A stretch of 64,000 nt of DNA from Asparagopsis taxiformis (Eukaryota; Rhodophyta; Florideophyceae; Bonnemaisoniales; Bonnemaisoniaceae). A model generated the notes under the pieces. That model saw only the letters and a program-made list of their open reading frames with translations. It was not told where the DNA came from and did not search any database. This document shows positions 35,141 to 44,632 of the stretch, one piece after another (position 1 is the first letter of the stretch; each line of letters starts with the position of its first letter). The position numbers were made by a program, and so were the translations under genes. Location of the stretch: NCBI GenBank assembly GCA_030407315.1, contig JALQPE010000303.1, forward strand, positions 1 to 64,000, in the 5' to 3' direction.

Positions 35141-36063
35141 CGTACTCCGGAGAGGATTATGTCCAACGTCCGCTGAAACGTAGCGGGGGCATTTCGTAGC
35201 CCGAATGGCATTCGCACGTAGCGATACGTTCCCATGAAAGACGTAAACGTTGTCTTATCACGGTCCTCGGCGGAGACGGGCACTTGCCAGTAACCGGCGT
35301 TACAATCGAGTGTCGTGAAGATGGCGGCGTCGCCAAGCGAATCGAGGCAATCTTCCATACGAGGAAGCGGGTACGAATCAGCGATCGTTTTCGCGTTCAA
35401 ACGCCTGTAGTCGACACAGAAACGTAAGGATCCGTCCTTCTTCGGCACCAACACGATTGGTGACGCCCATTCGCTGGACGCGGGTTCGATAACCCCTTCG
35501 TTGAGCATCTTCGTGATCTGCTCCTCGGCTATCGTACGTAAAGCCGGACCCTGACGATAGGGCATTGAACGTATGGGCCGCGTGCCCGGTTCGAGTTCGA
35601 TTCGATGCTCCGTAGCATTGATTTCGCCGAGGCGTCCGCTCGTCCACATTGACGAATGTGTAGCTAGCATCTCGTTGATGCGCTTTCGTAAATCCTCGTC
35701 GTCGAGGTGCGACAAATCGATTGTCGACTGCCAATTCGTGGCGGGGTCGTTCCCCTTTTCGTTGACCAACGGGTCTGGCGTTTCGTCGCCCAACCCGTTC
35801 GTATTTATCCGCGTCGTCGCGTCGACTAGCGGTAGGTTCAAAACCTTCGCGAGGGCTTCGCCGCCCTCACGCTTGAGTGGGACGATTCCCAACGGGGAGC
35901 GTACCGCGTACGCAATCGTCGCGCCTTTCGGCAATTCGCGGTCCTTCTTCGTGAAGTTCGACACGATGATAGAGAACGTCTCTCTCGGTCCTACGTCGAC
36001 CACTCCGTTGGCTATGCGCAGCCCATGCCGGAATTGCACCGACGCTTTCGGTTCGAGGAACAC
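35116..36063 (-). CDS. pol: Pol: protease-RT linker and RT N-terminal half (chromovirus 1)
   Basis: The linker contains NFTKKDRELPKGATIAYAV, typical of the region before Ty3/gypsy reverse transcriptase. RT fingers and palm follow: EWASPIVLVPKKDGSLRFCV, DYRRLNAKT, then FTTLDCNAGYWQVPV (first catalytic Asp in LDC) and MPFGLRNAPATFQR. The frame stops right after SGVRWQS, some 10 residues before the YLDD motif, which continues one base out of phase at 35140. The break disables reverse transcriptase unless bypassed. Confidence 0.85.
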   Translation of the reverse strand: MFLEPKASVQFRHGLRIANGVVDVGPRETFSIIVSNFTKKDRELPKGATIAYAVRSPLGIVPLKREGGEALAKVLNLPLVDATTRINTNGLGDETPDPLVNEKGNDPATNWQSTIDLSHLDDEDLRKRINEMLATHSSMWTSGRLGEINATEHRIELEPGTRPIRSMPYRQGPALRTIAEEQITKMLNEGVIEPASSEWASPIVLVPKKDGSLRFCVDYRRLNAKTIADSYPLPRMEDCLDSLGDAAIFTTLDCNAGYWQVPVSAEDRDKTTFTSFMGTYRYVRMPFGLRNAPATFQRTLDIILSGVRWQSCLST

Positions 36064-37105
36064 GAGTCCGGTCGCATCCCGTCGTCACGTTGACGGTCCG
36101 TTGCGACATCGCCGGTACACGCGTGTACTTCGTCAGGCGAACCGAGAACGTTCGGCTTGGCCTATTCGAGGCCGCGTTACGCTCGCGGCGTTTCGGGGGC
36201 TCCACGTTTGGATTCGTCTCTTCCCCCTCCTCGTACGGAGTCTTCGTATCGCCCTCCGCGATAATGGGTATCGTATCCCCCCGATGGAGGTCGATTGTCT
36301 GCGCTCGACAGCGTATAGCATCGACATGCTTCGACATGAACGACGTGCCCATTATGACGGGGACAGCCAGCGTGTTGGCTACGAAGAATTTTACGCGGAA
36401 CAGCGAGTTCCCCAGCCTGACGCGAAGCAGGATGGCGCCTTCGATAGGCAAACGTCGCCCGTTGGCGTCTCCGAGCTTCGGTAGCTCTTCGTCACGTAGA
36501 CAGCGGTTGACCCAGTCGTAGGGTAATAAACTTGTTCGTATCAAGTTGTAGCCGCTGCACGTATCCATCGCGATGGTAATCGCCCTCATCACGTTGAGGT
36601 CTAGTCCGATCGTTCCGGATACGATATAATGCTTCGACGCAAGTAGGCACGTATGCCCGTCGAGGACCAACGGTTCGGTCCTGACCGGCGCGCGGTCTAC
36701 GTCTTCGCCAGCGGTTCGTCGCTTCACCGTATGAGCACGTATGGCTTCTTTTGCGTCGACACGCTTCGTATAAGCCGCGTGCTTGGCTCTCTCGCGCTCG
36801 GAAGCGTCGTGCTTCCGGGTAGCGCGTCTCGCTCGTCTGCGAGGCTTCCTCTTCGTGTGAGGTTCGTTTGTCCCGTCGGACTTCGTTTCTTCCCCCACGT
36901 CGGGTGTCGTGTGACTCGAGTTGGCCTTCGCGGCCGTGAGCTTTACGTAACTCTCGTTCATCGGTGAGCCTGCGGAGGACCAATCATCGACGTCGGTCGT
37001 CCCCCTTTCACGTAAGGGTTCAGGCGATGTGGGTGGCTCGTGACCTACATCGCCTGGTCGTTTTCCGGCGCGGGGCCGTTCGACACGTCGTCGTCGTGAG
37101 CCCAC
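35867..37105 (-). CDS. Retropepsin-like protease region (chromovirus 1)
   Basis: 412-codon frame. The N-terminal 130 residues are basic and low-complexity. The pepsin-like core follows: VMRAITIAMDTCSGYNLIRT, where the usual D-T/S-G triad reads D-T-C-S-G, then VPVIMGTSFMSKHVDAI, the second conserved strand (normally LG.DF). The C-terminus after VPAMSQRTVNV is out of frame relative to the RT linker. The frame overlaps the nucleocapsid frame by 61 bases and is reached by a -1 shift, a usual place for gag-protease frameshifting, but I see no classic heptamer there. Confidence 0.65.
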   Translation of the reverse strand: MGSRRRRVERPRAGKRPGDVGHEPPTSPEPLRERGTTDVDDWSSAGSPMNESYVKLTAAKANSSHTTPDVGEETKSDGTNEPHTKRKPRRRARRATRKHDASERERAKHAAYTKRVDAKEAIRAHTVKRRTAGEDVDRAPVRTEPLVLDGHTCLLASKHYIVSGTIGLDLNVMRAITIAMDTCSGYNLIRTSLLPYDWVNRCLRDEELPKLGDANGRRLPIEGAILLRVRLGNSLFRVKFFVANTLAVPVIMGTSFMSKHVDAIRCRAQTIDLHRGDTIPIIAEGDTKTPYEEGEETNPNVEPPKRRERNAASNRPSRTFSVRLTKYTRVPAMSQRTVNVTTGCDRTRVPRTESVGAIPAWAAHSQRSGRRRTERDVLYHRVELHEEGPRIAERRDDCVRGTLPVGNRPTQA

Positions 37106-37731
37106 GAAGCTCGTTCGTCATCGTGACTCGTTTCCACCTCGAGTGGTGTTTCGTCAGCGGAGGTCGTCACGTAGACTCCGCTGCGGCCATTACGCTGGCC
37201 ATTTCGTTCGTTCGCCCACGGCCGGGGGTCACGTCGGTCATTACGAAAGTCGCCGCGGCGCCTGTCGAAGGGCCTTCCCCCGTCACGATTGGGGTTTCGG
37301 AGTATCGTAGGCGGCGTGCCGTACCTCCGCGGGGTCACGTTCCCTCGCTCAGCAGGTCGTTCCTGGTTACGTTTGGCCATTCGTTGGCGGAAGTACTCAG
37401 CCTGACGTGGGTTGCTCTTCACGTGGAAGAGGTAGTACTTGTACGCGAAAAAGATCCGTTGATCTGGCGTCAGACGCGGACACGTAAACGTCGAGTGGCC
37501 ATCTTCGCGGCATGACCAACACGACAGCGTCCAGTAATCATTCGGGATTACGGAGTGCGCCAATTGCGTCTGCTCGCTCGTGAGCTTCGGCACGTCCTCG
37601 CATGGACGGTTCAATCGAGCTTCGAGCTCGTCCGGCTTTTCGTTTGCCGTTTTCGTATCGTTGGGCGGCGGCCCGTTCGTGAAGAGGATCGCCTCCAAGT
37701 TCTCGGCAACGTGAGCCGCAGCGAGCGACAC
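37045..37731 (-). CDS. gag: Gag C-terminus with zinc knuckle (chromovirus 1)
   Basis: 228-codon frame with CWSCREDGHSTFTC, a CCHC zinc knuckle that binds RNA in retroelement nucleocapsids. An Arg/Asn/Gly-rich basic tail follows. It continues the capsid frame (39503-37611) after a one-base shift at a GGGG run near 37740, so the two probably formed one gag. Confidence 0.8.
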   Translation of the reverse strand: MSLAAAHVAENLEAILFTNGPPPNDTKTANEKPDELEARLNRPCEDVPKLTSEQTQLAHSVIPNDYWTLSCWSCREDGHSTFTCPRLTPDQRIFFAYKYYLFHVKSNPRQAEYFRQRMAKRNQERPAERGNVTPRRYGTPPTILRNPNRDGGRPFDRRRGDFRNDRRDPRPWANERNGQRNGRSGVYVTTSADETPLEVETSHDDERASWAHDDDVSNGPAPENDQAM

Positions 37732-39503
37732 GTCGTCATCATCCCCGTGGGGATGTTCGGGTTACCATCGTGGTAACTGGGCTCGCTAGCCCGTTCATTA
37801 CGTAAGTACACGGACTCATCGTAGTCCGCGAACTTCCTCGACTCGTGGTCGGAAATAGCCAACGTAGGCTTCACCGGAAACCGCACTTTCGGTTTCGCGG
37901 CTGACGCGACAGCTGCCGTACGTGCACGGAAGGTCGTTCCTTCGGCCGTCGCCAATCGTCTCACAACGGTGAGGTCGTTCCTCTCTCGTTCGGGGAGTGA
38001 CCGGAGTCGTTCCGTCACGGCTGCCCGCGTCGAGGGCAGCAAACCACGTACGTAGTGGTGAACGAGGAGTCGATCCGTAAACACGTAGTTGCACGCCCGC
38101 GTGGCGGTGTCGAGTCTATCAGCGTACTGATTCTCGTCCTCGTTAGGACTCTGCGTGATCATTGTGACCTTTTCGTAGGCCTCCTGCAGCACGTCGTCTT
38201 GCAGGTATCGTTTAATCAACGCGTTGATTACGTGAGGCCACGAGAACCTCTTCGTCGGATCAGTCGTGATCACGCCAGTCGTACACTGGGAATCGTAGAA
38301 CCGTCGGGCGTCCCCTTCGAGGAAGAAGTGCAGCGCACGTACTGCCACTCCCTCGCACACTCCGAGTGTGCTGAACCCATCACGTATTTGGGCGAGGAAT
38401 CCGAGCAACGTAATCGGATTCCGGCCGGAGAACGGCTTTAACGTAGGGAAAAGTCCCTCCAGCTCGCGTTTGAGCTTATGTACGCTTTGACTCTCGTTAA
38501 CGTAGAGATGTTCACTTACATCGTTAAGTCGGTACATACGGTACGACACCACGTTCGCAAATGCGTCGAGCATTGTCGTGTGCTCTGCCAACGCGTGGCA
38601 AACGGGTCCGAGGGCGTTCCCTGGTAAGCGTACCGCGTCGGCACGTTCGTTTTCGTGGACTCGCGTGTCCGTCGTGCCGAACGTACCCAGCCACGGAATG
38701 TACGTTTCACGTGGCGGGGGAGCTCTCGTATCGAATTGCGCAGCTCGTGCCGCGTCCGCCGACCGCGCGTGGTCTGGCGTATCGTTAAAACGTAATTGCC
38801 TTCGTGGCGTCTCGTTGGGGTTGGCGATGGCTCGTTGCACTGTCGCCCCCCTTCCGTACGTGGTCGGGGTCGTCGGACCGGGTGTTGGTGGGTATCCTCC
38901 CGGAACGGCCGGGGAGGATTGCGAGTTATAGGCGCGCGAGCCTTCTTCGTAATTCGGATCGCTTCCGCTCGGCGGAGCGGAACGTCCGGCGACGATTTCG
39001 TTGAATACTACGACAAACGAGTCGAGTCTTCCCTCCACGGCGGAGAGGCGGTTTCGTAAATCTTCGTTTTCCCGTTCGAGGGTCGCTGAGCGTTCACGTA
39101 ACGCACGAGCTTCGCGCTCCGAGACTCCGAGTCTCTGCCTTACGGCTTCGTCGACGGCCGTGTCGCTCGCCCTTTCGATGTGACCTCGAAGGTCTTCGTA
39201 CACTACGCGTAGTGCCGTGGGAGTCACGTTCCCTTCGTTGAGCTGACCGCGCGTTGCGGGGTCCATATTCACGGACTCAAACGGGCTTACCGTACGTGGT
39301 AGCTGGCCGATCGCCTCGATATCCGGCGGGATAGATCGATCAGTTGCGAAGATCGCTTCTGCTGACAAGGCCACGTCGGCTTCGGCGTCCGCTGACGTTG
39401 GCAACGGTTGCCTGGGCGACGCGCTGGAATTCGACACAGCGTAATTCATAGACCGTCGTCTGTAGCGTAGCACGTAGCTTTTCGTTAACGTAAAAGAGCT
39501 CAA
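37611..39503 (-). CDS. gag: Gag capsid protein (chromovirus 1)
   Basis: 630 codons. The N-terminal third has a predicted coiled coil (about residues 130-165, REARALRERSATLERENEDL). A Pro/Gly/Tyr-rich linker follows, then a capsid-like region: FSGRNPITLLGFLAQIRDGF (about residue 355) and a helix-rich part ending in LPERERNDLTVVRRL, similar to the Ty3/gypsy retrotransposon gag domain (F.G....L..FL). After about residue 585 the frame diverges from gag and the knuckle lies in the next frame. Real starts could be any of the ATGs near 39503-39450. Confidence 0.75.
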   Translation of the reverse strand: MSSFTLTKSYVLRYRRRSMNYAVSNSSASPRQPLPTSADAEADVALSAEAIFATDRSIPPDIEAIGQLPRTVSPFESVNMDPATRGQLNEGNVTPTALRVVYEDLRGHIERASDTAVDEAVRQRLGVSEREARALRERSATLERENEDLRNRLSAVEGRLDSFVVVFNEIVAGRSAPPSGSDPNYEEGSRAYNSQSSPAVPGGYPPTPGPTTPTTYGRGATVQRAIANPNETPRRQLRFNDTPDHARSADAARAAQFDTRAPPPRETYIPWLGTFGTTDTRVHENERADAVRLPGNALGPVCHALAEHTTMLDAFANVVSYRMYRLNDVSEHLYVNESQSVHKLKRELEGLFPTLKPFSGRNPITLLGFLAQIRDGFSTLGVCEGVAVRALHFFLEGDARRFYDSQCTTGVITTDPTKRFSWPHVINALIKRYLQDDVLQEAYEKVTMITQSPNEDENQYADRLDTATRACNYVFTDRLLVHHYVRGLLPSTRAAVTERLRSLPERERNDLTVVRRLATAEGTTFRARTAAVASAAKPKVRFPVKPTLAISDHESRKFADYDESVYLRNERASEPSYHDGNPNIPTGMMTTCRSLRLTLPRTWRRSSSRTGRRPTIRKRQTKSRTSSKLD

Positions 39504-40150
39504 CCTCGTTGGTTGTCGTTATGCTCGTAGCAACTTCTAGGTCGAGAGACCAGTGTGGAACAACGTTAGTTCTAGAAGTAGCTGGTACGAGCCACGGACA
39601 CGCTGTCCTTAACGAAACGAATAAGTCCACCCGCTGGTGTTTTGACTGTATGTTTGGTACAGATAGAGGATAGGGTAGAGAATAGGTTAGCAGGTAGACA
39701 CGGGCGTCACGACGAACGATCCACGCGTGGACTACGTCAACGAACGAGGTGGCACGTCACCGGAGGCGCTCTCAACCAAGCCCGTAGGCACTACACGCGA
39801 TCAGCCTCACGTGTGGCGATGGGTAGGGAGTACGCAGCTCGACGGAGACGAAGCCTCGTTAGGCGAAAACGTAATACGTAACGTAGAAGTCAGTCGTAGA
39901 CTAGAGCACGTTGCCCGATCGATGTCTTGTCCCCTTTCCCTCCCGGCACGATGCCGATACCTATATAGCCACGATGGCATCGCTTTACAGTGTAAACACT
40001 ACTCGTAACGTCCCCGAATGGGAAAGGACCTTGTGGGTCACACGTAGGGACCCGTTGGTCCGTTGGCCGTTGCCAGTACGTTCGTTGCACACGTGTGCCG
40101 GTTGCGCGCGCGCATGCGCCAGCAATGTTCGTGCATTGCTGTAGCCGGTC
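39504..40150 (-). promoter_or_regulatory. Probable leader/LTR of chromovirus 1 with TATA-like box
   Basis: This 650-bp stretch lies 5' of gag and has no gene. On the minus strand it contains GGCTATATAGG (39959-39969), a good TATA-box candidate. Nearer gag is TGGCTCGTACCAGC around 39588-39601, which begins TGG as primer-binding sites do, but I cannot match it to a tRNA. The CpG-rich composition agrees with an LTR. LTR borders are not determined. Confidence 0.4.
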
Positions 40151-40429
40151 GTGTCCGCCGAAATTCGAATTCCGCGGAATAAATATTTGCAATTTCGGAA
40201 TTGCCACGTATACTACACGCACCTCAAAACCTTTTTGGTGATGCCACGTTTATCCGTCCCATGTATCTTGGGAGCAGACTTCACCGACCGCGTGGTTGAA
40301 GTTATCTACACTGGACCGCAGCGCGCGTTGCGAACTCGCTATGGCGACCGCGTTTCGATGATTCCGCGTACGCCGACGAAACCACGCCCGCACCGACCCC
40401 CAAAACCTACCCGCGCCGACGCCAGAGCA

Positions 40430-41183
40430 AACGCGCGCGTTCGAATCATTGCGACGAGCGATGCTGTCTCCACCCATTCTCTGTTTACCGCGCGAAGGGA
40501 ACCCGTACGTGCTGGACACCGGCGCGTCGCAAGGACAAATCGGATGTGCATTATTACAGCTAGACGAGGACGAAGACACATTACATCCAGTCGGATACTG
40601 GTCGCGCACGCTTAACGACGCGGAGCGCAATTATTCGACGACAGAACGCGAATGACTCGCCGTGGTATTGGCAGTATTGCTACTACGCGCGAATCTAGAA
40701 GGACGAAAGTTCACGGTTCGCACGGATCATAATTCGTTACGTTGGATTTTGAATATGACGTCCGCAGAAGGACGACTAGCGCGCTGGCGGCTGCGACTCG
40801 CCGAGTTCGAACTCGACGTCGAATACAAGAAGGGTAAACGCCACGTTCAACGATAAGTTATCGCCGACGCGCTCTCGCGAATGGCCACGCGAAGTGGCGA
40901 CGAAATGGAAATACCGGACGAGATACACTGCTTCGACGCCGCGAACACCGTCGAACCGCACGCGAACGCGTACGCTCGGACCGACGCCGCGCTACTGTGC
41001 GACTAAGCAGAATATTACCCTAGCCTGGATTGTCTGCTGACATCTCGAGCATGTATCGAACCACCCGTATCCGCTGACGAGTGGGTACGCGAGCAGGCTA
41101 CGGACGAGTTCTGCCAGAACGCAAAACGCGACGTCGAAACCGCGCCGCAATCGCGTTTTCACCTGTCCCCCGATGGGATTCTC
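40430..41183 (+). pseudogene. RNase H and linker region of chromovirus 2, with in-frame stops
   Basis: One frame encodes LSPPILCLPREGNPYVLDTG and GYWSRTLNDAERNYSTTERE, then FTVRTDHNSLRWILN and LARWRLRLAEFELDVEYKKG, a Ty3-type RNase H. Stops interrupt it at 40653 (TGA), 40854 (TAA) and 41004 (TAA). The first RNase H motif reads LDTGAS where LDTDAS is expected, so one conserved Asp is lost. The same frame continues into the integrase at 41184. Confidence 0.75.
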
Positions 41184-42791
41184 ATGAGGACCGCTCCGCT
41201 CGACGACGCTACGCAGATAGTCGTGCCCGAAGCCATAGAAGGGCGCATTTTGCGAGCTAACCATTACGCGGTAACCGAAGGACACCCGGGCGCGCGACGC
41301 ATGTACGACGCAATTCGACGCGCGTACTACTGGCCGATGATGAGCGTAGACGTCTACACTACGGTGAGACAGTGCGACACGTGCGCACGTAACCGCGTTA
41401 CGCAATATCGCCATACGAACGCCCTGGAGCTATTCCCCGAGACGCGCCCGCTCGAAGACGTCGCTATCGATATCCTTGGGCCGCTGCCCGAGACTCCGCG
41501 CCAACGCTGCTTCGTACTCGTAATCGCAGACCGCTATAGCAAACTCTGCCGACTCATCGCACTCGGACGCGTATCTGCGCTCGCCGTTGCGAAAGCGTTC
41601 TGTCGAGAATGGGTCTTCGTCTATGAACCGCCACGCACGCTACTTTCAGACAATGGACCGCAGTTTCGCTCGAAATTGTTTCAAGAGACGTGCGCGCTAA
41701 TGGGAACGCGGAATATATTCACGACGACGTATCATCTGCAGGCGAACGGACAGGTCGAACGCATGAACCGCACCATCATCGTAGCGACGCTGCGCCATTA
41801 CGTCGAAGAAGAGCGCAAGGATTGGGACGAGCATTTGGACGCGCTAGCGTACGCTTACAACCGCGCGATTCACCGCTCGACGAACATGTCGCCGTTCGAA
41901 CTTACGCTCACGCGCTACCCCGTATCGCTGGGAACGGAACAAGTGGACACGATTCGCAGCACGCCGTTTCTCCGTATGGAATTTCTAGCGCGATTATCGG
42001 ACGCCTACGCGCGCGCAGCAAACGCGCTGAAGAAATCGCAAGCGCGGTATAAACGGGATTTCGACCGCGGCGTACGCGCAGTGAACAAGGAAATCAAGGT
42101 GGGTGACCAAGTATACTTGGATACCCGCGCGGGAGCGACGACTCAAGCGCAGCGAGACGAAGGAGCGCGTGCGTCGAAATTGGACTACCCCGTCTCCGGC
42201 CCTTTCCCTGTAATAGGCTGTCGCGGCCATACCTACGAAATCGTAATAGATGGCGTGCCCGAGCTCGTTAGTTCCGACCGCATCCGTGTCGCACCGCGTA
42301 TTGCGACGCCCGCGTCGACCCCGCTAGACGACGAGGAAGATGCTACCGCAACGGAAGCCGCTAACGACGCTACGCAGCGCAGCGAACGCGACCTCGAAGC
42401 TGCGCGCAAAGTTAGCCCAGAGTCTGGGTACGGAACGCGCGAATTTATGATTGACAAAATCATGGCCGAAGGCATTGACGATGCTGGGGAAGCCGTTTTC
42501 CGAGTGCGCTGGAAAGGATATTCGTCGCGCGATGATACCTGGGAACCCGTGGGCTCACTACCCGCACCTATTGTCGCACGTTTTCGCAGGGACCTAAAGC
42601 GAACTGCTTCGAACGCCGCCGGACGCGACACCGAGACCGGCCGCGCTACGTCACGCAACCGCCGGGGACCCCCGCCGAGGAAGCGCACTCCGGAAGCGAC
42701 AAGCGTCACCAAACCGCGCCGGACGCCACCCAGTCGCTCAAGTTCGCGGCTAGCGGACAAGAGGACGCGCCACCGCCCGCCACGCGACTGA
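41184..42791 (+). CDS. pol: Integrase plus chromodomain of chromovirus 2
   Basis: 535 codons without a stop. The HHCC finger lies at about residues 28-80 (NHYAVTEGHPGARRMY...CDTCARNR). The DDE core has AIDILGPLPET, LLSDNGPQF and NGQVERMNRT. A beta-rich C-terminal domain follows, then a chromodomain (FRVRWKGYSSRDDTWEPVG) and an Arg/Pro-rich tail. The three aromatic or acidic chromodomain landmarks (YG at the start, W in VRWKGY, W in TWEP) are all present. The part upstream is broken, so the methionine at 41184 is simply the first in this open stretch. Survival of this frame beside a ruined RT is notable. Confidence 0.85.
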   Translation: MRTAPLDDATQIVVPEAIEGRILRANHYAVTEGHPGARRMYDAIRRAYYWPMMSVDVYTTVRQCDTCARNRVTQYRHTNALELFPETRPLEDVAIDILGPLPETPRQRCFVLVIADRYSKLCRLIALGRVSALAVAKAFCREWVFVYEPPRTLLSDNGPQFRSKLFQETCALMGTRNIFTTTYHLQANGQVERMNRTIIVATLRHYVEEERKDWDEHLDALAYAYNRAIHRSTNMSPFELTLTRYPVSLGTEQVDTIRSTPFLRMEFLARLSDAYARAANALKKSQARYKRDFDRGVRAVNKEIKVGDQVYLDTRAGATTQAQRDEGARASKLDYPVSGPFPVIGCRGHTYEIVIDGVPELVSSDRIRVAPRIATPASTPLDDEEDATATEAANDATQRSERDLEAARKVSPESGYGTREFMIDKIMAEGIDDAGEAVFRVRWKGYSSRDDTWEPVGSLPAPIVARFRRDLKRTASNAAGRDTETGRATSRNRRGPPPRKRTPEATSVTKPRRTPPSRSSSRLADKRTRHRPPRD

Positions 42792-44632
42792 CGTGCAGAA
42801 CCGCCGAGCCGAGAGCGGCATACGAACCAAGGAGGGCACCTGCATGGCTCACGAAAAAAACGGGCCAGGACCACGAGGCACGCTCCGACGCGCATGCGAA
42901 AAAGCGCGCCGACCTATCATCCTCGCCGTCTACTTCGTGTGCCCGCGGCGCCCAGCATTCTCGAACCGGTTCAGTCGATAACGTGACGCCGCCCGAGAAC
43001 GTCAGCCGCGACGTCAGACGAAGTTTCACCGCGCCCTGCGCAATTGACGTTCTATCGCTGAATGACTTGGAACGGTCGCCGCACGCAATGGAGCGACGCC
43101 GCTCGCGAGCCGCGGTCGCACCCGTCCGACAGGCCGCACATGATTCGTCGCTTGCGCGTCGCGTTACTACTCGCGTCAGCTATCCGCACGGAGGCAATCC
43201 ACACTGGGCTAGGCTAACTGGGAGTTGAACGCTTGCGCGAGCATACAAACGAACGTTTTGTACTGCTGGTGCTAACACGCGTCGCGCAGAACGCCGTCGA
43301 TGCGTGGGAATCGAGCCCACTCGCTTACGCCCTAGACGCCGCCCGCTGACCACCTGCGCGAGGTTCGGAAACCGCTGCGCAAGTCGCACCAAGACCGCTA
43401 GGAGACACCACGTATCACTCCTCGCCTGCGCTTCGACCGCTCTTCGTTCGCCACGCAACTACTCGTTGTTCACCCGGCAGCTACTCGTCGCTCACGTTAT
43501 GCAACCCTCAATAACCGCCTACCGCCACGCAGAGGTCGCGCTTTTTCACCTACTGAGAGTCTCGCCCACGTATGTCGGCGCACAACCTGGAAAATGCGTG
43601 CAAGCCCGGCACCGACTAACTCTCTGACTGACTCTAGGAGATGTGCGATGCGCTGGAACCAGCGATGGGTTTCGCGCGAAAATAGGGGAGCGGCTCCGAA
43701 ATTGGGTGCGCAGTCTGGCCCGGCGGAATAGCAATTTGACCGTCCCGCAAAAAATTGTCCCACGAGAAAATTGTTGGCGAAGGGGCACCTGGATTGCGCC
43801 GCCGCCACACTGACCCCCCACGCCGTGACAAGCAGTCCCTCGCTGCCGTCATTTGATTGGACGACAACACGCGCAGACTCCAGCGAGCATCTCGAACTCA
43901 GTGGAAAGACGCAGTCACCTGGACGTACGCCGGTCTCCACCGAGAATATAGTGGCATTCACGCGCGCATCTCCCCCTCAGCAAAAGCGCGGAGAATGAGG
44001 CCTAGTCTACAAAAAGAAAGAGGCGACCCACGCGGGAGCCCACGAATAAGGCCCTTTCGTCCCGCTCTAGCCATGGAACAGCGGATGCGGTAGTGAGACA
44101 TGAACGTAGGTAGCAAGCGAGGCGACGCGAAGGCGAAAAACGAAGGCGCGTAGCAACGAACCGATGACGCGACCGCGAGCGAACGCGCGATGGAATTAAC
44201 CCGCGGCGGCGAGAACCACGCGCGACGAACCGACGAAGCGAACGCATTACGACGATCGCGCTCCGGCGTGCCGGCCGCCCCAACTCACCCCGTTCACCCC
44301 CCTCTCAAGTTCCACAACACACGCAACCCAACGCATGCTGGCAATATCGGCACGTGCTGATGGCCGACTTCATCCGGTTGTCCCCCGAACGGCGACGTGG
44401 ACAACGGGCACATACGGCTTTGAGCCACGACACGCGCGTCCTTACCAAAGGAACACCGACGCTTGCGTGCCTCATGATCTGGCACGCCGAGTACCGGCCG
44501 GCCCCCAGCGTCACACCACAGCGCGTGTATCAAGTGGAGGAACCAAGAGGCGGGAAGGGAGACACGTAGATACCAACAAGACGAGTTTATTGCAAGGAGA
44601 ATGTAATGCGCGTTAACTGGATGGAGCAAGAA
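42792..44632. other. Region between chromovirus 2 pol and the antisense gene
   Basis: GC-rich, no supported gene. Includes a tRNA-like T-arm on the minus strand near 43306-43330 (AGTGGGCTCGATTCCCAC), but no complete cloverleaf. It may be the 3' untranslated region of the retroelement. Confidence 0.4.

Larger units (their letters stand above)
32516..39503 (-). mobile_element. Ty3/gypsy chromovirus 1, frameshifted
   Basis: The minus strand carries gag, nucleocapsid knuckle, protease, reverse transcriptase, RNase H, integrase and chromodomain in the order typical of Ty3/gypsy chromoviruses. The coding region changes frame near 37740, 37080, 36060 and 35130. One of these (gag to protease) could be natural; the others, notably inside reverse transcriptase, indicate inactivation. 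LTRs were not identified by eye, so the limits cover coding parts only. Confidence 0.8.
40151..42791 (+). mobile_element. Ty3/gypsy chromovirus 2 remnant (RT deleted)
   Basis: Plus-strand remnant. A protease fragment (VPCILGADFTDRVV, 40255-40300) is followed almost at once by RNase H and then integrase plus chromodomain, so the reverse transcriptase is missing through internal deletion. Three in-frame stops lie in the RNase H and linker region. It is only moderately similar to chromovirus 1, so it belongs to a different lineage. Confidence 0.75.

Noticed and set aside
37045..37105. Programmed -1 frameshift at the gag-protease overlap of chromovirus 1
   Set aside because: The overlap and phase are right, but the local CCG GAA AAC lacks a proper X XXY YYZ heptamer, and the element has other plain indels.
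35573..37515. Plus-strand frames of 100-300 codons opposite chromovirus 1 pol and gag
   Set aside because: They are complements of well-identified coding regions and show Arg/Ser/Val-rich shadow composition.
43296..43375. tRNA gene on the minus strand
   Set aside because: A good T-arm (GTGGG CTCGATT CCCAC) is present, but no matching acceptor stem or anticodon stem could be built around it.
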